Under the pieces are notes generated by a model. The model did not search any database, was not told the DNA's origin, and was given only the letters and a program-made list of their open reading frames with translations. A program made the position numbers and the translations under genes. A stretch of DNA of 41,808 nt from an uncultured Clostridia bacterium. Lineage in GTDB: Bacteria > Bacillota > Clostridia > Christensenellales > Borkfalkiaceae. The stretch lies in the NCBI GenBank assembly GCA_947175515.1, contig CAMWNA010000005.1, forward strand, positions 1 to 41,808, in the 5' to 3' direction. Below are positions 17,637 through 27,014 of this stretch, in pieces (within the stretch, counting starts at the first letter, position 1; each line of letters begins with the position of its first letter).

Positions 17637-19013
17637 TTATAAGCTTCCTACCGTTCTGGGATAAAGCAAGGTATCGCGAATATTCTGAACACCCGTTATA
17701 TACATTATAATTCTTTCAAGCCCCAAGCCGAAGCCGCTATGGGGAACGCTGCCGTATTTGCGCGTGTCAAGATATTCCGTATACGCTTCAAGCGGCATAT
17801 TGCGCTTTAACATTGCCGATTTCAGTTTTTCCGAATCGGCTTCTCTTTCACTGCAGCCAATTATTTCACCGATTCCTGGAACAAGTAAATCGGTAGCCGC
17901 AACAGTTTTATTGTCGGAATTTAATTTCATATAAAACGCTTTTATATCCGCAGGATAATCTGTTACGAATACAGGCTTTTTATAGTATTCTTCCGTTAAA
18001 TATCTCTCATGCTCCGTCTGCAAATCGCTGCCCCATTCCACGGGGAATTTGAATTCCTTACCGGACTTTTTAAGCACTTCCACGGCTTGGGTATACGTAA
18101 TTTTCGCAAAGTCGCTGTTTATAACGTTTGAAAGCTTTTCCTTCAAGCCTTTTTCAATACGCTCGTCAAAGTAAGCAATTTCGTCGGGACAGTTTTCCAC
18201 AACGTCCTTTATAATCGACTTTATAAAATCCTCTGCAATTTCTATTATATCGTGCAGGTCGGCAAAGCAGACTTCGGGCTCTATCTGCCAGAATTCCGCC
18301 GCATGGCGCGTCGTGTTGCTGTGTTCTGCGCGGAACGTCGGTCCAAAGGTATAAATCTTACCAAGGCCCATTGCGGCAATTTCGCCTTCGAGCTGCCCGG
18401 AAACCGTAAGCCCTGCCTTTGCGCCGAAGAAATCTTCTGCAAAGTATTCATTTTCGGTTTTATATTTGGCGTTCCAGCTCTGTGTGGTTACGCGGAACAT
18501 CTCGCCTGCGCCCTCGCAATCGCTTCCGGTAATTATAGGAGTGTGAACGTACTTATAATTATGGGTTTGGAAGTAGTTATGGATTGCAAATGAAATGCGG
18601 CTGCGCACAGCAAATACAGCTTCAAAATACTTTGTGCGCGGTCTTAAATGCGGAATAGTACGCAAAAATTCAAGTGTGTGATGTTTTTTCTGCAAAGGAT
18701 AGTCCTGCGGGCAAGCGCCCAAAAGTTGAATTTTCTGTGCGGAAAGCTCAAAGCCATTTCTTTCCGAAGGAATAAATTTACCCGTAACGCAAAGCGCGGC
18801 GCCAACTACAAGTGCAGGCTTCACCTCGTTTTCCGGCATTCCGTCCTTTTCAATTACCAGCTGTAAATTTTTAAGCGAAGTTCCGTCGTTAAGCTCTATA
18901 AACGCAATACTCTTTGAATCGCGCCACGTTCTTACCCATCCGCAGACGGTTACGCTTTGGTTGACGAATTTAGCGTTTTCCGAAAATAAAACCTTTACGT
19001 CGGTATGTTTCAT
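17637..19013 (-). CDS. asnS: Asparaginyl-tRNA synthetase
   Basis: Class IIb aaRS with OB-fold (VTVCGWVRTWRDSKSIAFIELNDGTS), FGPTFRAEHSNTTRHAAEFWQIEPE, GFGLGLERIIMYITG; real start likely 19013 preceded by GGGAGGG. Confidence 0.96.
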   Translation of the reverse strand: MKHTDVKVLFSENAKFVNQSVTVCGWVRTWRDSKSIAFIELNDGTSLKNLQLVIEKDGMPENEVKPALVVGAALCVTGKFIPSERNGFELSAQKIQLLGACPQDYPLQKKHHTLEFLRTIPHLRPRTKYFEAVFAVRSRISFAIHNYFQTHNYKYVHTPIITGSDCEGAGEMFRVTTQSWNAKYKTENEYFAEDFFGAKAGLTVSGQLEGEIAAMGLGKIYTFGPTFRAEHSNTTRHAAEFWQIEPEVCFADLHDIIEIAEDFIKSIIKDVVENCPDEIAYFDERIEKGLKEKLSNVINSDFAKITYTQAVEVLKKSGKEFKFPVEWGSDLQTEHERYLTEEYYKKPVFVTDYPADIKAFYMKLNSDNKTVAATDLLVPGIGEIIGCSEREADSEKLKSAMLKRNMPLEAYTEYLDTRKYGSVPHSGFGLGLERIIMYITGVQNIRDTLLYPRTVGSL

Positions 19014-19034
19014 TTTAAACCCTCCCATTGAGTA

Positions 19035-19067
19035 TTAAAAAAACGAGGACTGCCAAAAAGGCAGTCC
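19035..19067 (-). terminator. Intrinsic terminator (or attenuator) between rpmF and asnS
   Basis: Reverse strand GGACTGCC-TTTTT-GGCAGTCC-TCGTTTTTTT. Confidence 0.85.
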
Positions 19068-19078
19068 GCAAAAATTTC

Positions 19079-19267
19079 TTAGTCTTTCTTTTCGTCCTTG
19101 GAAACTACCTCAACCTTGTCGTAGTAGCCGCAATTTGCGCAAACGCGGTGAGCCTGCTTCATTGAATGACAATGAGGACACTCAACAAGCGTAGGAGCCG
19201 TTGCCTTGTAGTTCGCAAACCTGCTGTTAGTTCTGCTTTTAGACTGTTTTCCCTTGGGTACTGCCAT
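19079..19267 (-). CDS. rpmF: 50S ribosomal protein L32
   Basis: MAVPKGKQSKSRTNSRFANYKATAPTLVECPHCHSMKQAHRVCANCGYYDKVEV. Confidence 0.98.
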   Translation of the reverse strand: MAVPKGKQSKSRTNSRFANYKATAPTLVECPHCHSMKQAHRVCANCGYYDKVEVVSKDEKKD

Positions 19268-19272
19268 TATTC

Positions 19273-19737
19273 TTACTCCTCTTTAATCTTATTGTTTACG
19301 TCAATACCCGCACAGTCATCTCTGCAAAGTATGAGATTGGGCTGACTGAAAAGTATTGCATCGTTTACAGCCGTCGTTAAGTCAATAGTTACTCCGTCAT
19401 AGGAATAATTATCCGCATCGTCTTCGGGAACAAACAGCACCTCAAAAGACTGCTCAATATCTTTAAAGGCTTCGTTAAGGCAATACGAACACTGACCTTT
19501 TATGCGGTACTTGACTGTATAGTCTATACCCACACTGTCGTCATCATAAATTTCGTAATTACCGGTAACACGCACACTGCCTTCAAATCCGCAAAGCGGT
19601 ACAAGACATAAATCTGCGGGCGGTTCGTATTCGAACTCAAAGCCGCCGGTATACTTTTTTAGTGCGTTTAACTTTTTGACCTGAATTTTCATACCGAAAA
19701 CCGACTGCCGTTGCAACTGCACGGATAGATAGTACAC
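19273..19737 (-). CDS. YceD/DUF177 family protein
   Basis: Located directly upstream of rpmF; internal CSYCLNEAF and C-terminal CRDDCAGI motifs. Exact start uncertain (MKIQVKKL internal start possible). Confidence 0.88.
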   Translation of the reverse strand: MYYLSVQLQRQSVFGMKIQVKKLNALKKYTGGFEFEYEPPADLCLVPLCGFEGSVRVTGNYEIYDDDSVGIDYTVKYRIKGQCSYCLNEAFKDIEQSFEVLFVPEDDADNYSYDGVTIDLTTAVNDAILFSQPNLILCRDDCAGIDVNNKIKEE

Positions 19738-19760
19738 TGGTCCAACGCAATTACTTTGAA

Positions 19761-19789
19761 ATTATATTATATAGTAAAATCTTTGTCAA
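19761..19789 (-). promoter_or_regulatory. Strong sigma-A-type promoter for yceD-rpmF (TTGACA-N17-TATAAT)
   Basis: Reverse complement TTGACA AAGATTTTACTATATAA TATAAT. Confidence 0.8.
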
Positions 19790-19817
19790 CTTTTTTTAAT
19801 GTTACGCACGAAATTTT

Positions 19818-21011
19818 TTATAAAAGTGCGGCGGTCTCTCTTGCGATAACAAGCTCTTCATTTGTAGGAATAATAAGAACCTTAACTTTGGAATCTTTCG
19901 CAGAAATCTCGTGTATTCCGTCTTTTCTTACCGCGTTTTCCTTAACGTCGAGTTTTACGCCCAAAAACTCAAGCCCTTCGCATACGCCTTCGCGGACGTT
20001 GGGGGAATTTTCACCGATGCCTGCAGTAAAAACTATACAGTCAAGTCCGCCCATTGCAGCCGCGTATGCTCCGACGAATTTCTTAGTCTGGTAATTGAAC
20101 ATATCAAGCGCAAGCTTACAGCGCGCGTTGCCCTTCTTTGCGCCGTCATCCAAATCCCTGAAGTCGCTTGAAACGCCGGATATGCCTGCAACGCCGCACT
20201 TTTTATTCAGGTAAGTTACCGCGTCGGCATGGGAAAGATTTTTCTTCCTTGCAAGAAATTCAACCGCAGACGCATCAATATCGCCCGAACGCGTACCCAT
20301 CATTACACCTGCAAGCGGAGTGAAGCCCATAGACGTATCAACGCAGACGCCGCCGTCAACGGCAGAAATAGACGAACCGTTGCCGAGATGACAGGTTACG
20401 ATTTTAAGCTGTTCGGGTTTTTTACCGAGATATTTTGCAGCTTCCGCAGAAACGAACTTATGACTGGTGCCGTGCGCGCCATACTTTCTTACGCCGTAAG
20501 CCTTGTAGTCGTTATAGTCAATACCGTAAAGATACGCCTTTTCGGGCATGGTTGCGTGAAACGACGTATCGAAAACGAGCGCCATGGGCGTTTTGGGCAT
20601 AACCTCCATACAAGCGCGAAGACCCGTTGCCGCCGCAGGGTTGTGCAGGGGCGCAAGTTCGAAAGTTTTTTCCTCAAGCGTTTTCTGAACTTCGGGAGTT
20701 ACTAAAGTTGTTTTCTTGAAATATTCGCCGCTGGCAACTATTCTGTGACCGACTGCGCCTATCTCATCCATTGATTTTATAACACCGATTACGTCGTCGC
20801 GCAGAGCGTTTATTACCAGCTCGATTGCGACTTTATGATTAGGCATAGGCTGTTCGTAAACTTTTTCCTGCCCGTTACCCTTTGCCTTTAAAAACGAACC
20901 GTCAATACCTATTCTTTCACAGCCTCCCTTAGCGAGAACCTTTTCGGTCTCCATATCTATAAGCTGATATTTAAGTGATGAACTGCCTGCGTTTATTACT
21001 AATATTTTCAT
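19818..21011 (-). CDS. ackA: Acetate kinase
   Basis: MKILVINAGSSSLKYQLIDM, VTCHLGNGSSISAV, DTSMGFTPLAGVMMGTRSGDID. Confidence 0.98.
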   Translation of the reverse strand: MKILVINAGSSSLKYQLIDMETEKVLAKGGCERIGIDGSFLKAKGNGQEKVYEQPMPNHKVAIELVINALRDDVIGVIKSMDEIGAVGHRIVASGEYFKKTTLVTPEVQKTLEEKTFELAPLHNPAAATGLRACMEVMPKTPMALVFDTSFHATMPEKAYLYGIDYNDYKAYGVRKYGAHGTSHKFVSAEAAKYLGKKPEQLKIVTCHLGNGSSISAVDGGVCVDTSMGFTPLAGVMMGTRSGDIDASAVEFLARKKNLSHADAVTYLNKKCGVAGISGVSSDFRDLDDGAKKGNARCKLALDMFNYQTKKFVGAYAAAMGGLDCIVFTAGIGENSPNVREGVCEGLEFLGVKLDVKENAVRKDGIHEISAKDSKVKVLIIPTNEELVIARETAALL

Positions 21012-21025
21012 AAATCTTCCTCCTG

Positions 21026-22093
21026 TTATTCTGCCTGCAACGCAGTGACCGCAACGGTTGCGACGATGTCCTCAACACTGCAACCGCGCGACAAATCATT
21101 CAAAGGTTTTGCAAAGCCCTGACAGATAGGACCGATAGCCATATATCCGCCGAAACGCTGTGCGATTTTATATCCGATATTACCGGCATTTATGTTGGGG
21201 AATACAAACACGTTTGCGTGACCTGCAACTTTGGAGCCGGGAGCCTTAAGCTGACCTACTTCGGGTGCGACAGCCGCGTCAAACTGGAATTCGCCGTCAA
21301 GCGCAAGCTCGGGAGCTGCGGCTTTCGCAAGCTCCGTAGCCTTCTGAACCTTGGGTACGGTTTGGGTAAATTTATCATCGTTGCCGCTGCCTTTTGTGGA
21401 GAAAGACAGCATTGCAACTCTCGGTTCTATGCCTGCGATAACCTTAGCCGTCTTTGCAGAAGAAATTGCAATATCGGCAAGCTGTTCAGCCGTGGGTTCA
21501 ATATTTATTGCGCAGTCACCGAAAACCGCAACCCCGTCGGGGTTATAAGGGTTATTCTTGTCAGGAGCAATCATTATAAAGCAGCTTGAAACAGTTTTTA
21601 TACCTGCGGCTGTTTTAACAACCTGCAAGCCTGGACGCAACGTATTAGCTGTGGAATGACACGCACCGGAAACGTAACCGTCCACGTCGCCCGCTTTAAG
21701 CATAAGCGCGCCGAACATAGTTCTGTCCTTTGCCTGTACTTGGGCTTCTTCAAGGGTCATACCCTTTGCCTTTCTTGCTTCATATAAAATATTAGCGTAT
21801 TCTTCGGTTTTATCGGAGGAAAGCGGATCAACGAGAGTTATTCCGGTAAGGTCAACGTCAGGCGCAACTTTTTTGCACTCTGCTTCATTGCCGATAAGCA
21901 CGATTTTGGCAATTCCCTCTGCGGTAATCTGCGCAGCCGCTTCAACTACTCTTTTATCCTCGCCCTCGCAAAGAACTATTGTTTTGCCCTTTGAAGCTGC
22001 TTTTTCCTTAATTACTCTTAGAAGCGACGGCGTACCGTTAATTGCGTCAGCTACTTCTTTTCCCGCTTGCTTGATTTTATCAATCAATGACAT
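21026..22093 (-). CDS. pta: Phosphate acetyltransferase
   Basis: MLKAGDVDGYVSGACHSTANTLRPGLQ..., KAPGSKVAGHANVFVFPNINAGNIGYKIAQRFGG. Confidence 0.97.
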   Translation of the reverse strand: MSLIDKIKQAGKEVADAINGTPSLLRVIKEKAASKGKTIVLCEGEDKRVVEAAAQITAEGIAKIVLIGNEAECKKVAPDVDLTGITLVDPLSSDKTEEYANILYEARKAKGMTLEEAQVQAKDRTMFGALMLKAGDVDGYVSGACHSTANTLRPGLQVVKTAAGIKTVSSCFIMIAPDKNNPYNPDGVAVFGDCAINIEPTAEQLADIAISSAKTAKVIAGIEPRVAMLSFSTKGSGNDDKFTQTVPKVQKATELAKAAAPELALDGEFQFDAAVAPEVGQLKAPGSKVAGHANVFVFPNINAGNIGYKIAQRFGGYMAIGPICQGFAKPLNDLSRGCSVEDIVATVAVTALQAE

Positions 22094-22206
22094 ATCAATC
22101 TCCTTAAAAATGCTTTATTTATCCGATTTTTTTGTTTATAATAAATTTGTTCGGACAAGCTTACCCAAACATTATATAATAATATTTTTCAATTGTAAAG
22201 TTTAAA

Positions 22207-23367
22207 ATGAAAATTTGTGCTATTATTTGTGAATTTAACCCGTTCCATAACGGCCATAAGTACCTTTTAGATACAGCGCGTAAGCTTTCAGGCTGCGACG
22301 CTTTATTATGCATTATGAGCGGAAATTTTACTCAGCGCGGAGAAATCTGCATACTCGATAAATTCAGTCGTGCAAAGCACGCCGTACTTGGCGGAGCGGA
22401 CTGCGTAATTCAGCTACCAACATATTTTGCGACTGCACCTGCGGAAATTTTTGCCGAAGGCGCTGTAAAGATACTTGCGTCTATTCCCGACGTTTGCACC
22501 GTAGCTTTCGGTTGCGAAAGCGGAAAAGCGCAAAATTTTTTGGAAGCCGCAAAAATTCTTAATGAAGAAAGCCAAGCTTTTAAAAGCACGCTTATAAAGA
22601 GGCTTAACGAAGGCGAAAGCTATATAAAAAGCGTTGCCGCGGCGTTTGAAGCGTGCGGCGGCAATAAAGGTTTTATTGAAAGCCCAAACAACATACTCGG
22701 CGTTGAATACGCAAAGGCTGTTTTAAAATTAAAGCCTGATATTAAGCTTTTGCCGATTGAACGCGTCGGCGCAGGTTATAACGACGAAAAAATTATTGAA
22801 AATTATTCTTCCGCAAGCGCAATCAGGCAAAACCTTGACTCACCCCTTCTAAAAAATAACGTTCCCGTATTTGTATTCGAAGATTTAAAAAATGCACGTT
22901 TGGCAGAAGAAGCCTTTGGTAATATTCAAAGATACGCGATCGTTTCAGGCGGTAAAGAGCGGCTTTCAATGACCGCAGGCTGCAGCGAAGGACTTGAAAA
23001 TAAGCTGTATTCTCTATCCGGTTTGCCCGATAAAAATATTATTAAGGAAGCAACAGGCAAAAGATACTCCGCGTCGCGCATACGCAGAATATTAACCTGC
23101 AATGCGCTGGGATTATACGAAAAAGATTGTAAAAAATTTCTGAACGGTGAATTATATATCAAACCGCTTGCTGTAAAGCAATGCGCCAAAGACGATATAC
23201 TGACCGCTTTAACTCGTTCGATTTTTCCTTTAATTATAAGACAGCGCGATTTGGCAAATCTTTCTGAAAAGGCAAAAGAGTGTTTTAAAAAGGATATTTT
23301 AGAAAGCAAGGTTTGGGGAATAGCGAACGGCAAAACAAATTATGATTTTACTTTGTTAACCATATAA
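22207..23367 (+). CDS. tmcAL: tRNA(Met) cytidine acetate ligase (nucleotidyltransferase, YlbM-like)
   Basis: MKICAIICEFNPFHNGHKYLLDTARKLSGCDALLCIMSGNFTQRGE...DKFSRAKHAVLGGADCVIQLPT. Confidence 0.95.
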   Translation: MKICAIICEFNPFHNGHKYLLDTARKLSGCDALLCIMSGNFTQRGEICILDKFSRAKHAVLGGADCVIQLPTYFATAPAEIFAEGAVKILASIPDVCTVAFGCESGKAQNFLEAAKILNEESQAFKSTLIKRLNEGESYIKSVAAAFEACGGNKGFIESPNNILGVEYAKAVLKLKPDIKLLPIERVGAGYNDEKIIENYSSASAIRQNLDSPLLKNNVPVFVFEDLKNARLAEEAFGNIQRYAIVSGGKERLSMTAGCSEGLENKLYSLSGLPDKNIIKEATGKRYSASRIRRILTCNALGLYEKDCKKFLNGELYIKPLAVKQCAKDDILTALTRSIFPLIIRQRDLANLSEKAKECFKKDILESKVWGIANGKTNYDFTLLTI

Positions 23368-23371
23368 AACG

Positions 23372-23407
23372 GAAAGCGCCGCAGCGGATTTACGCTGCGG
23401 CGCTTAT
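23372..23407. terminator. Bidirectional terminator between tmcAL and rnpB
   Basis: AAGCGCCGCAGCG-gattta-CGCTGCGGCGCTT inverted repeat. Confidence 0.8.
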
Positions 23408-23411
23408 AACA

Positions 23412-23768
23412 AATCTGAGATTAATCTGTAAGCCGAGTTCTGTCGTGTACGGTCATCTATCTAAACTTGCAGTCGCCTGTAAGCTTCAGCGATATTAACG
23501 GATAAAGACGGGCGGGCAACCCTAGGCATTAAGCCTTGTCTTTACCCCAATCTTGCATCGGGTGGGGTTTAATTGGCTCCCTCCGTTACCGGAGGGACGG
23601 TGAGCTCTTACCTCGCCATTCCAACCTTACAGCAAAACGCTGCGGTATATTTCTGTTCACTTTCCTTGAAGTCGCCTCCTCCTGCCGTTAGCAGGCACCT
23701 TGCCCTGTGATGCTCGGACTTTCCTCATGCTGTTTTCACAGCCCGCGACCGTATGATTAACTCAAATC
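23412..23768 (-). ncRNA. rnpB: RNase P RNA, bacterial type
   Basis: Reverse strand contains CGGTCGCGGGCTGTG...GCATGAGGAAAGTCCGAGCATCACAGGGCAAGGTGCCTGC..., GGTAAGAGCTCACC, ...GATAGATGACCGTACACGACAGAACTCGGCTTACAG: conserved RNase P core. Ends (P1 pairing ATTTGAGTTAATC / GATTAATCTCAGAT) approximate. Confidence 0.97.
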
Positions 23769-23774
23769 AAAAAC

Positions 23775-23803
23775 ATTTTATCATAAAATTAAAATTTGCG
23801 TAA
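23775..23803 (-). promoter_or_regulatory. Probable rnpB promoter (TTACGC-N17-TAAAAT)
   Basis: Spacing puts the TSS at the 5' strand of RNase P helix P1. Confidence 0.55.
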
Positions 23804-23822
23804 CTATTTTAATACTATAAGA

Positions 23823-23851
23823 TTGATTTTTTATAAAATTTATTTTAAAAT
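23823..23851 (+). promoter_or_regulatory. Probable pyk promoter (TTGATT-N17-TAAAAT)
   Basis: Correct spacing; about 30 nt upstream of the pyk ATG. Confidence 0.45.
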
Positions 23852-23880
23852 AGGTAGGATTAAATCACTTGGAGAAAGAA

Positions 23881-25299
23881 ATGAAGAAGACCAAAATTAT
23901 ATGCACGTTAGGGCCGGCAAGCGACAGTGAGAAAGTTTTATCTAATCTCATCGACGCAGGAATGAACGTTGCGCGCCTGAACTTTTCGCACGGCACGCAT
24001 GAAGAGCATGCCGAAAAAATTGCAAAAATAAAAAAGGTGCGCGAAGAGAAAAAAGTTCCACTCCCCATAATGCTTGATACTAAGGGTCCCGAATTCAGAA
24101 TAAAAACCTTTAAAGACGGAAAAATCACATTAAAGGAAGGCGATACGTTCACTTTTACGACAAAGGACATCGTAGGCGACAGCACGAAGGTTGCGGTTTC
24201 ATTTGCCGGAATTTGCGAACAGATGAACGCAGGCGACAAAATACTTTTAAACAACGGACTTATGATTTTTGAGGTCGTTAAAGTTGATAAACCTAACGTC
24301 GTTTGCAAAACAATAGTCGGCGGCGAACTTTCAAACAGAAAGTCAATGTTCTTCCCCGACAAACAGCTTGATATGGTTTACCTGTCCGAACAGGATAAAG
24401 CAGACATAAAGTTCGGCGTTGAACAGGGCGTTGATTTTATTGCGTGCTCTTTCGTTTCCAAGGCGCAGGACATAACCGACGTACGCGATTTCCTGAGGGA
24501 ATGCGGCTCACCCGACGGCGAGATTGAAATTATCGCAAAAATAGAAAGCCGCGCAGGCGTGAATAACCTTGACGCGATTCTGGACGTGTGCGACGGCGTT
24601 ATGGTTGCTCGCGGCGACCTTGGCGTGGAGGTTCCGTTCGAAGAACTCCCCAGCATACAGAAAACCATTATCAATAAATGCAGAATCCGCGGCAAGCGCT
24701 CAATTACGGCCACTGAAATGCTGGAATCAATGATAAAACAGCCGCGCCCGACGCGTGCGGAAATTTCCGACGTTGCAAACGCTGTTTACGACGGCTCCTC
24801 CGCCATTATGCTTTCGGGGGAAACCGCGGCAGGCGCGTATCCCGTTGAAGCAGTGCAGGCAATGGCGAGAATTGCGCAGCAAGCCGAAGTAAATACCGAT
24901 TACATTGCATACATAAAAGAAAGCGACTACCATATTACCAAGCTTTCGGAAGCTTTGTCGCACTCCGCCTGCACCCTCGCGCAAGACATAGGCGCAAAAG
25001 TAATAGTCGTATGCACGAGGACGGGCGGCACGGCAAAAACTGTTTCCAGATTCCGCCCTATGATTGACATAATAGGCATGACTACGGACGAACGAGCATA
25101 CAGAAAGCTTGCGCTAAGTTGGGGCGTTATACCCGTAATGAGCGAGGAGTTCTATTCCGTGGACGTGCTGTTCCACTACGCGAAGCGCGCGGCTATGGAT
25201 ACGGGGCTTGTTAAAAAAGGCGACAAAATAGTTCTGACCGGCGGAACCCCCAACGGAAAGAGCGGAAACTCGAACCTTATTAACGTTGAAACAGTTTAG
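23881..25299 (+). CDS. pyk: Pyruvate kinase
   Basis: MKKTKIICTLGPASDSEKVLSNLIDAGMNVARLNFSHG, MLDTKGPEFRI, VMVARGDLGVEVPFEELPSIQK. Start at 23881 preferred (ORF-track TTG at 23869 overlaps the RBS GGAG). Confidence 0.97.
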   Translation: MKKTKIICTLGPASDSEKVLSNLIDAGMNVARLNFSHGTHEEHAEKIAKIKKVREEKKVPLPIMLDTKGPEFRIKTFKDGKITLKEGDTFTFTTKDIVGDSTKVAVSFAGICEQMNAGDKILLNNGLMIFEVVKVDKPNVVCKTIVGGELSNRKSMFFPDKQLDMVYLSEQDKADIKFGVEQGVDFIACSFVSKAQDITDVRDFLRECGSPDGEIEIIAKIESRAGVNNLDAILDVCDGVMVARGDLGVEVPFEELPSIQKTIINKCRIRGKRSITATEMLESMIKQPRPTRAEISDVANAVYDGSSAIMLSGETAAGAYPVEAVQAMARIAQQAEVNTDYIAYIKESDYHITKLSEALSHSACTLAQDIGAKVIVVCTRTGGTAKTVSRFRPMIDIIGMTTDERAYRKLALSWGVIPVMSEEFYSVDVLFHYAKRAAMDTGLVKKGDKIVLTGGTPNGKSGNSNLINVETV

Positions 25300-25319
25300 C
25301 AAATTAAAATTTTAAATAC

Positions 25320-25352
25320 ACGAAAGGCGGAGCATTTCCGCCTTTTTCTTTT
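25320..25352 (+). terminator. Intrinsic terminator after pyk
   Basis: GGCGGA-gcatt-TCCGCC followed by TTTTTCTTTT. Confidence 0.8.
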
Positions 25353-25364
25353 ACCGAAAATACA

Positions 25365-25394
25365 AGAAGGCTGTGCAAACTTGCACAGCCTTCT
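25365..25394. terminator. Inverted repeat, probable terminator between convergent genes
   Basis: AGAAGGCTGTGCAA-ac-TTGCACAGCCTTCT, near-continuous 30-nt palindrome. Confidence 0.6.
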
Positions 25395-25478
25395 CATAGA
25401 GAATATGAAAAAAAGTTTTTAGTGTGTTTCAATTTACGATTACATTATACAAAGCAAATGTGACCGTAAAATGATAAT

Positions 25479-27014
25479 TTAATGATTTTTATACTTTTCG
25501 AAAATTAATTCAGCAGTCTTAAGTCCGTCAGCCGCCGAGCTTGTTATTCCTCCGGAATATCCGCTACCCTCACCGCAAGGATATAAGCCGCTCAAAGAAA
25601 CGCTTTCACCGTTTTCTTTCCGCAAAATTCTTACCGGCGAAGAAAAACGCGTCTCCACTCCCGTTAATATTGCATCGGGACTTGCAAAACCTTTAAGGCG
25701 CTTGTCCATATCGGGAATAGCCGCCTTCAACGCTTCGACCGTAATATTCGGAAGAACATCGGCAAGCGGAACAAACGACGTGCCTGCGGAATACGTAGGT
25801 TTTACGCTTTTAAAACCTTGGGAAACTCTGCCACACGCAAAATCGCCGTATAGCTGAACAGGCGCAGAATAGTTTTTACCGCACATATCAAAAGCCCTTT
25901 TTTCGATTGCGCGCTGAAATTCCATACCGGCAAACAGGTTGTCGGAGCCAAAATCTTCCTGCTTCATCTGCACCATAAGTGCGGAATTGGAGTTTGCGCC
26001 GTTCCTTGAATATAAACTCATACCGTTTGTAACTACACCGCCTTCCTCGCTTGCAGCAGGAATGACCACACCGCCGGGACACATACAAAAAGTAAATACC
26101 GTTCTTTCGTGCGCACGGGAAACGAGTTTATAGTCGGCGGCAGGAAGCCCTATAAAGCTTTTTCCGTACTGCGCAAAACTTATCTCGCTTGCAAGATGTT
26201 CAATACGCACGCCAAGCGCAAACTCTCTTGGCTGCATCTGAATTTCAGAGTCCGCAAGTAATCTGAAGGTATCTCTTGCGGAATGTCCAACTGCCAGTAC
26301 AGCGCAGTCTACGGATATTTCACTTTCTTCGCCTGTTTTAACGTTTTTCAGATGCAGAGTTTTTAGCGTTCCGTCCTTTTTCGTAAAGCCTGTAAACGCG
26401 GTATTGAAAATATATCTTCCGCCGTTTTCCTCAATATACCTACGGATATTTTTCAACACCGTAAATAGCCTGTCACTACCTATGTGCGGCTTATTTAAAT
26501 ACGTAACCTCTTCCGGTGCGCCGAATTTTTTAAACAGATTTAAAACTTCGCGGTTAAGCCCGTCATGAGTCTGGGTATTCAACTTTCCGTCGGAAAAAGT
26601 GCCTGCGCCGCCTTCGCCGAACTGTACGTTGGAATTTACGTCAAGCTTCCTTTTTTCGAAAAATGCCTGCGTTGTTTTCTTTCTGTCGTCAACACATTCG
26701 CCTCTTTCTATAATTATGGGCGCAATACCGCGTTCTATAAGTCTTAACGCACAGAACAGCCCTGAAGGGCCGGAACCGATTACAGCAACATTCGGCGGAT
26801 TTTTAAGCTTTTCCAATTCCTGTTGACGTTTTTCTGGTTCGTCTGAAACGGCTACGGAATACACCCAGCAGATATTAGATTGGTCACGGGCGTCGAGTGA
26901 TTTTTTAACAATATTAAAGCTCTTGAAGCTACCTGTCTTTTTACGGACGAATTCAAGAAGCTTGCTTTCGCTTTCACCGATTTTAAGTTTTATGTTGTCT
27001 AAACGTTTTACCAT
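25479..27014 (-). CDS. NAD(P)/FAD-dependent oxidoreductase (COG2509-like)
   Basis: NVAVIGSGPSGLFCALRLIERGIAPIIIERGECVDDR..., NVQFGEGGAGTFSDGKLNT, YPCGEGSGYSGGITSSAADGLKTAE. Confidence 0.93.
   Translation of the reverse strand: MVKRLDNIKLKIGESESKLLEFVRKKTGSFKSFNIVKKSLDARDQSNICWVYSVAVSDEPEKRQQELEKLKNPPNVAVIGSGPSGLFCALRLIERGIAPIIIERGECVDDRKKTTQAFFEKRKLDVNSNVQFGEGGAGTFSDGKLNTQTHDGLNREVLNLFKKFGAPEEVTYLNKPHIGSDRLFTVLKNIRRYIEENGGRYIFNTAFTGFTKKDGTLKTLHLKNVKTGEESEISVDCAVLAVGHSARDTFRLLADSEIQMQPREFALGVRIEHLASEISFAQYGKSFIGLPAADYKLVSRAHERTVFTFCMCPGGVVIPAASEEGGVVTNGMSLYSRNGANSNSALMVQMKQEDFGSDNLFAGMEFQRAIEKRAFDMCGKNYSAPVQLYGDFACGRVSQGFKSVKPTYSAGTSFVPLADVLPNITVEALKAAIPDMDKRLKGFASPDAILTGVETRFSSPVRILRKENGESVSLSGLYPCGEGSGYSGGITSSAADGLKTAELIFEKYKNH

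Noticed and set aside
20229-20705. 158-aa plus-strand ORF
   Set aside because: Antisense to ackA, no supporting RBS or recognisable domain.
23412-23768. Structured region first considered as a riboswitch before pyk
   Set aside because: Conserved core motifs identify it as rnpB on the minus strand, facing away from pyk.
23865-24362. 165-aa minus-strand ORF
   Set aside because: Antisense to the pyruvate kinase N-terminus; low-complexity Ser/Phe-rich shadow ORF.
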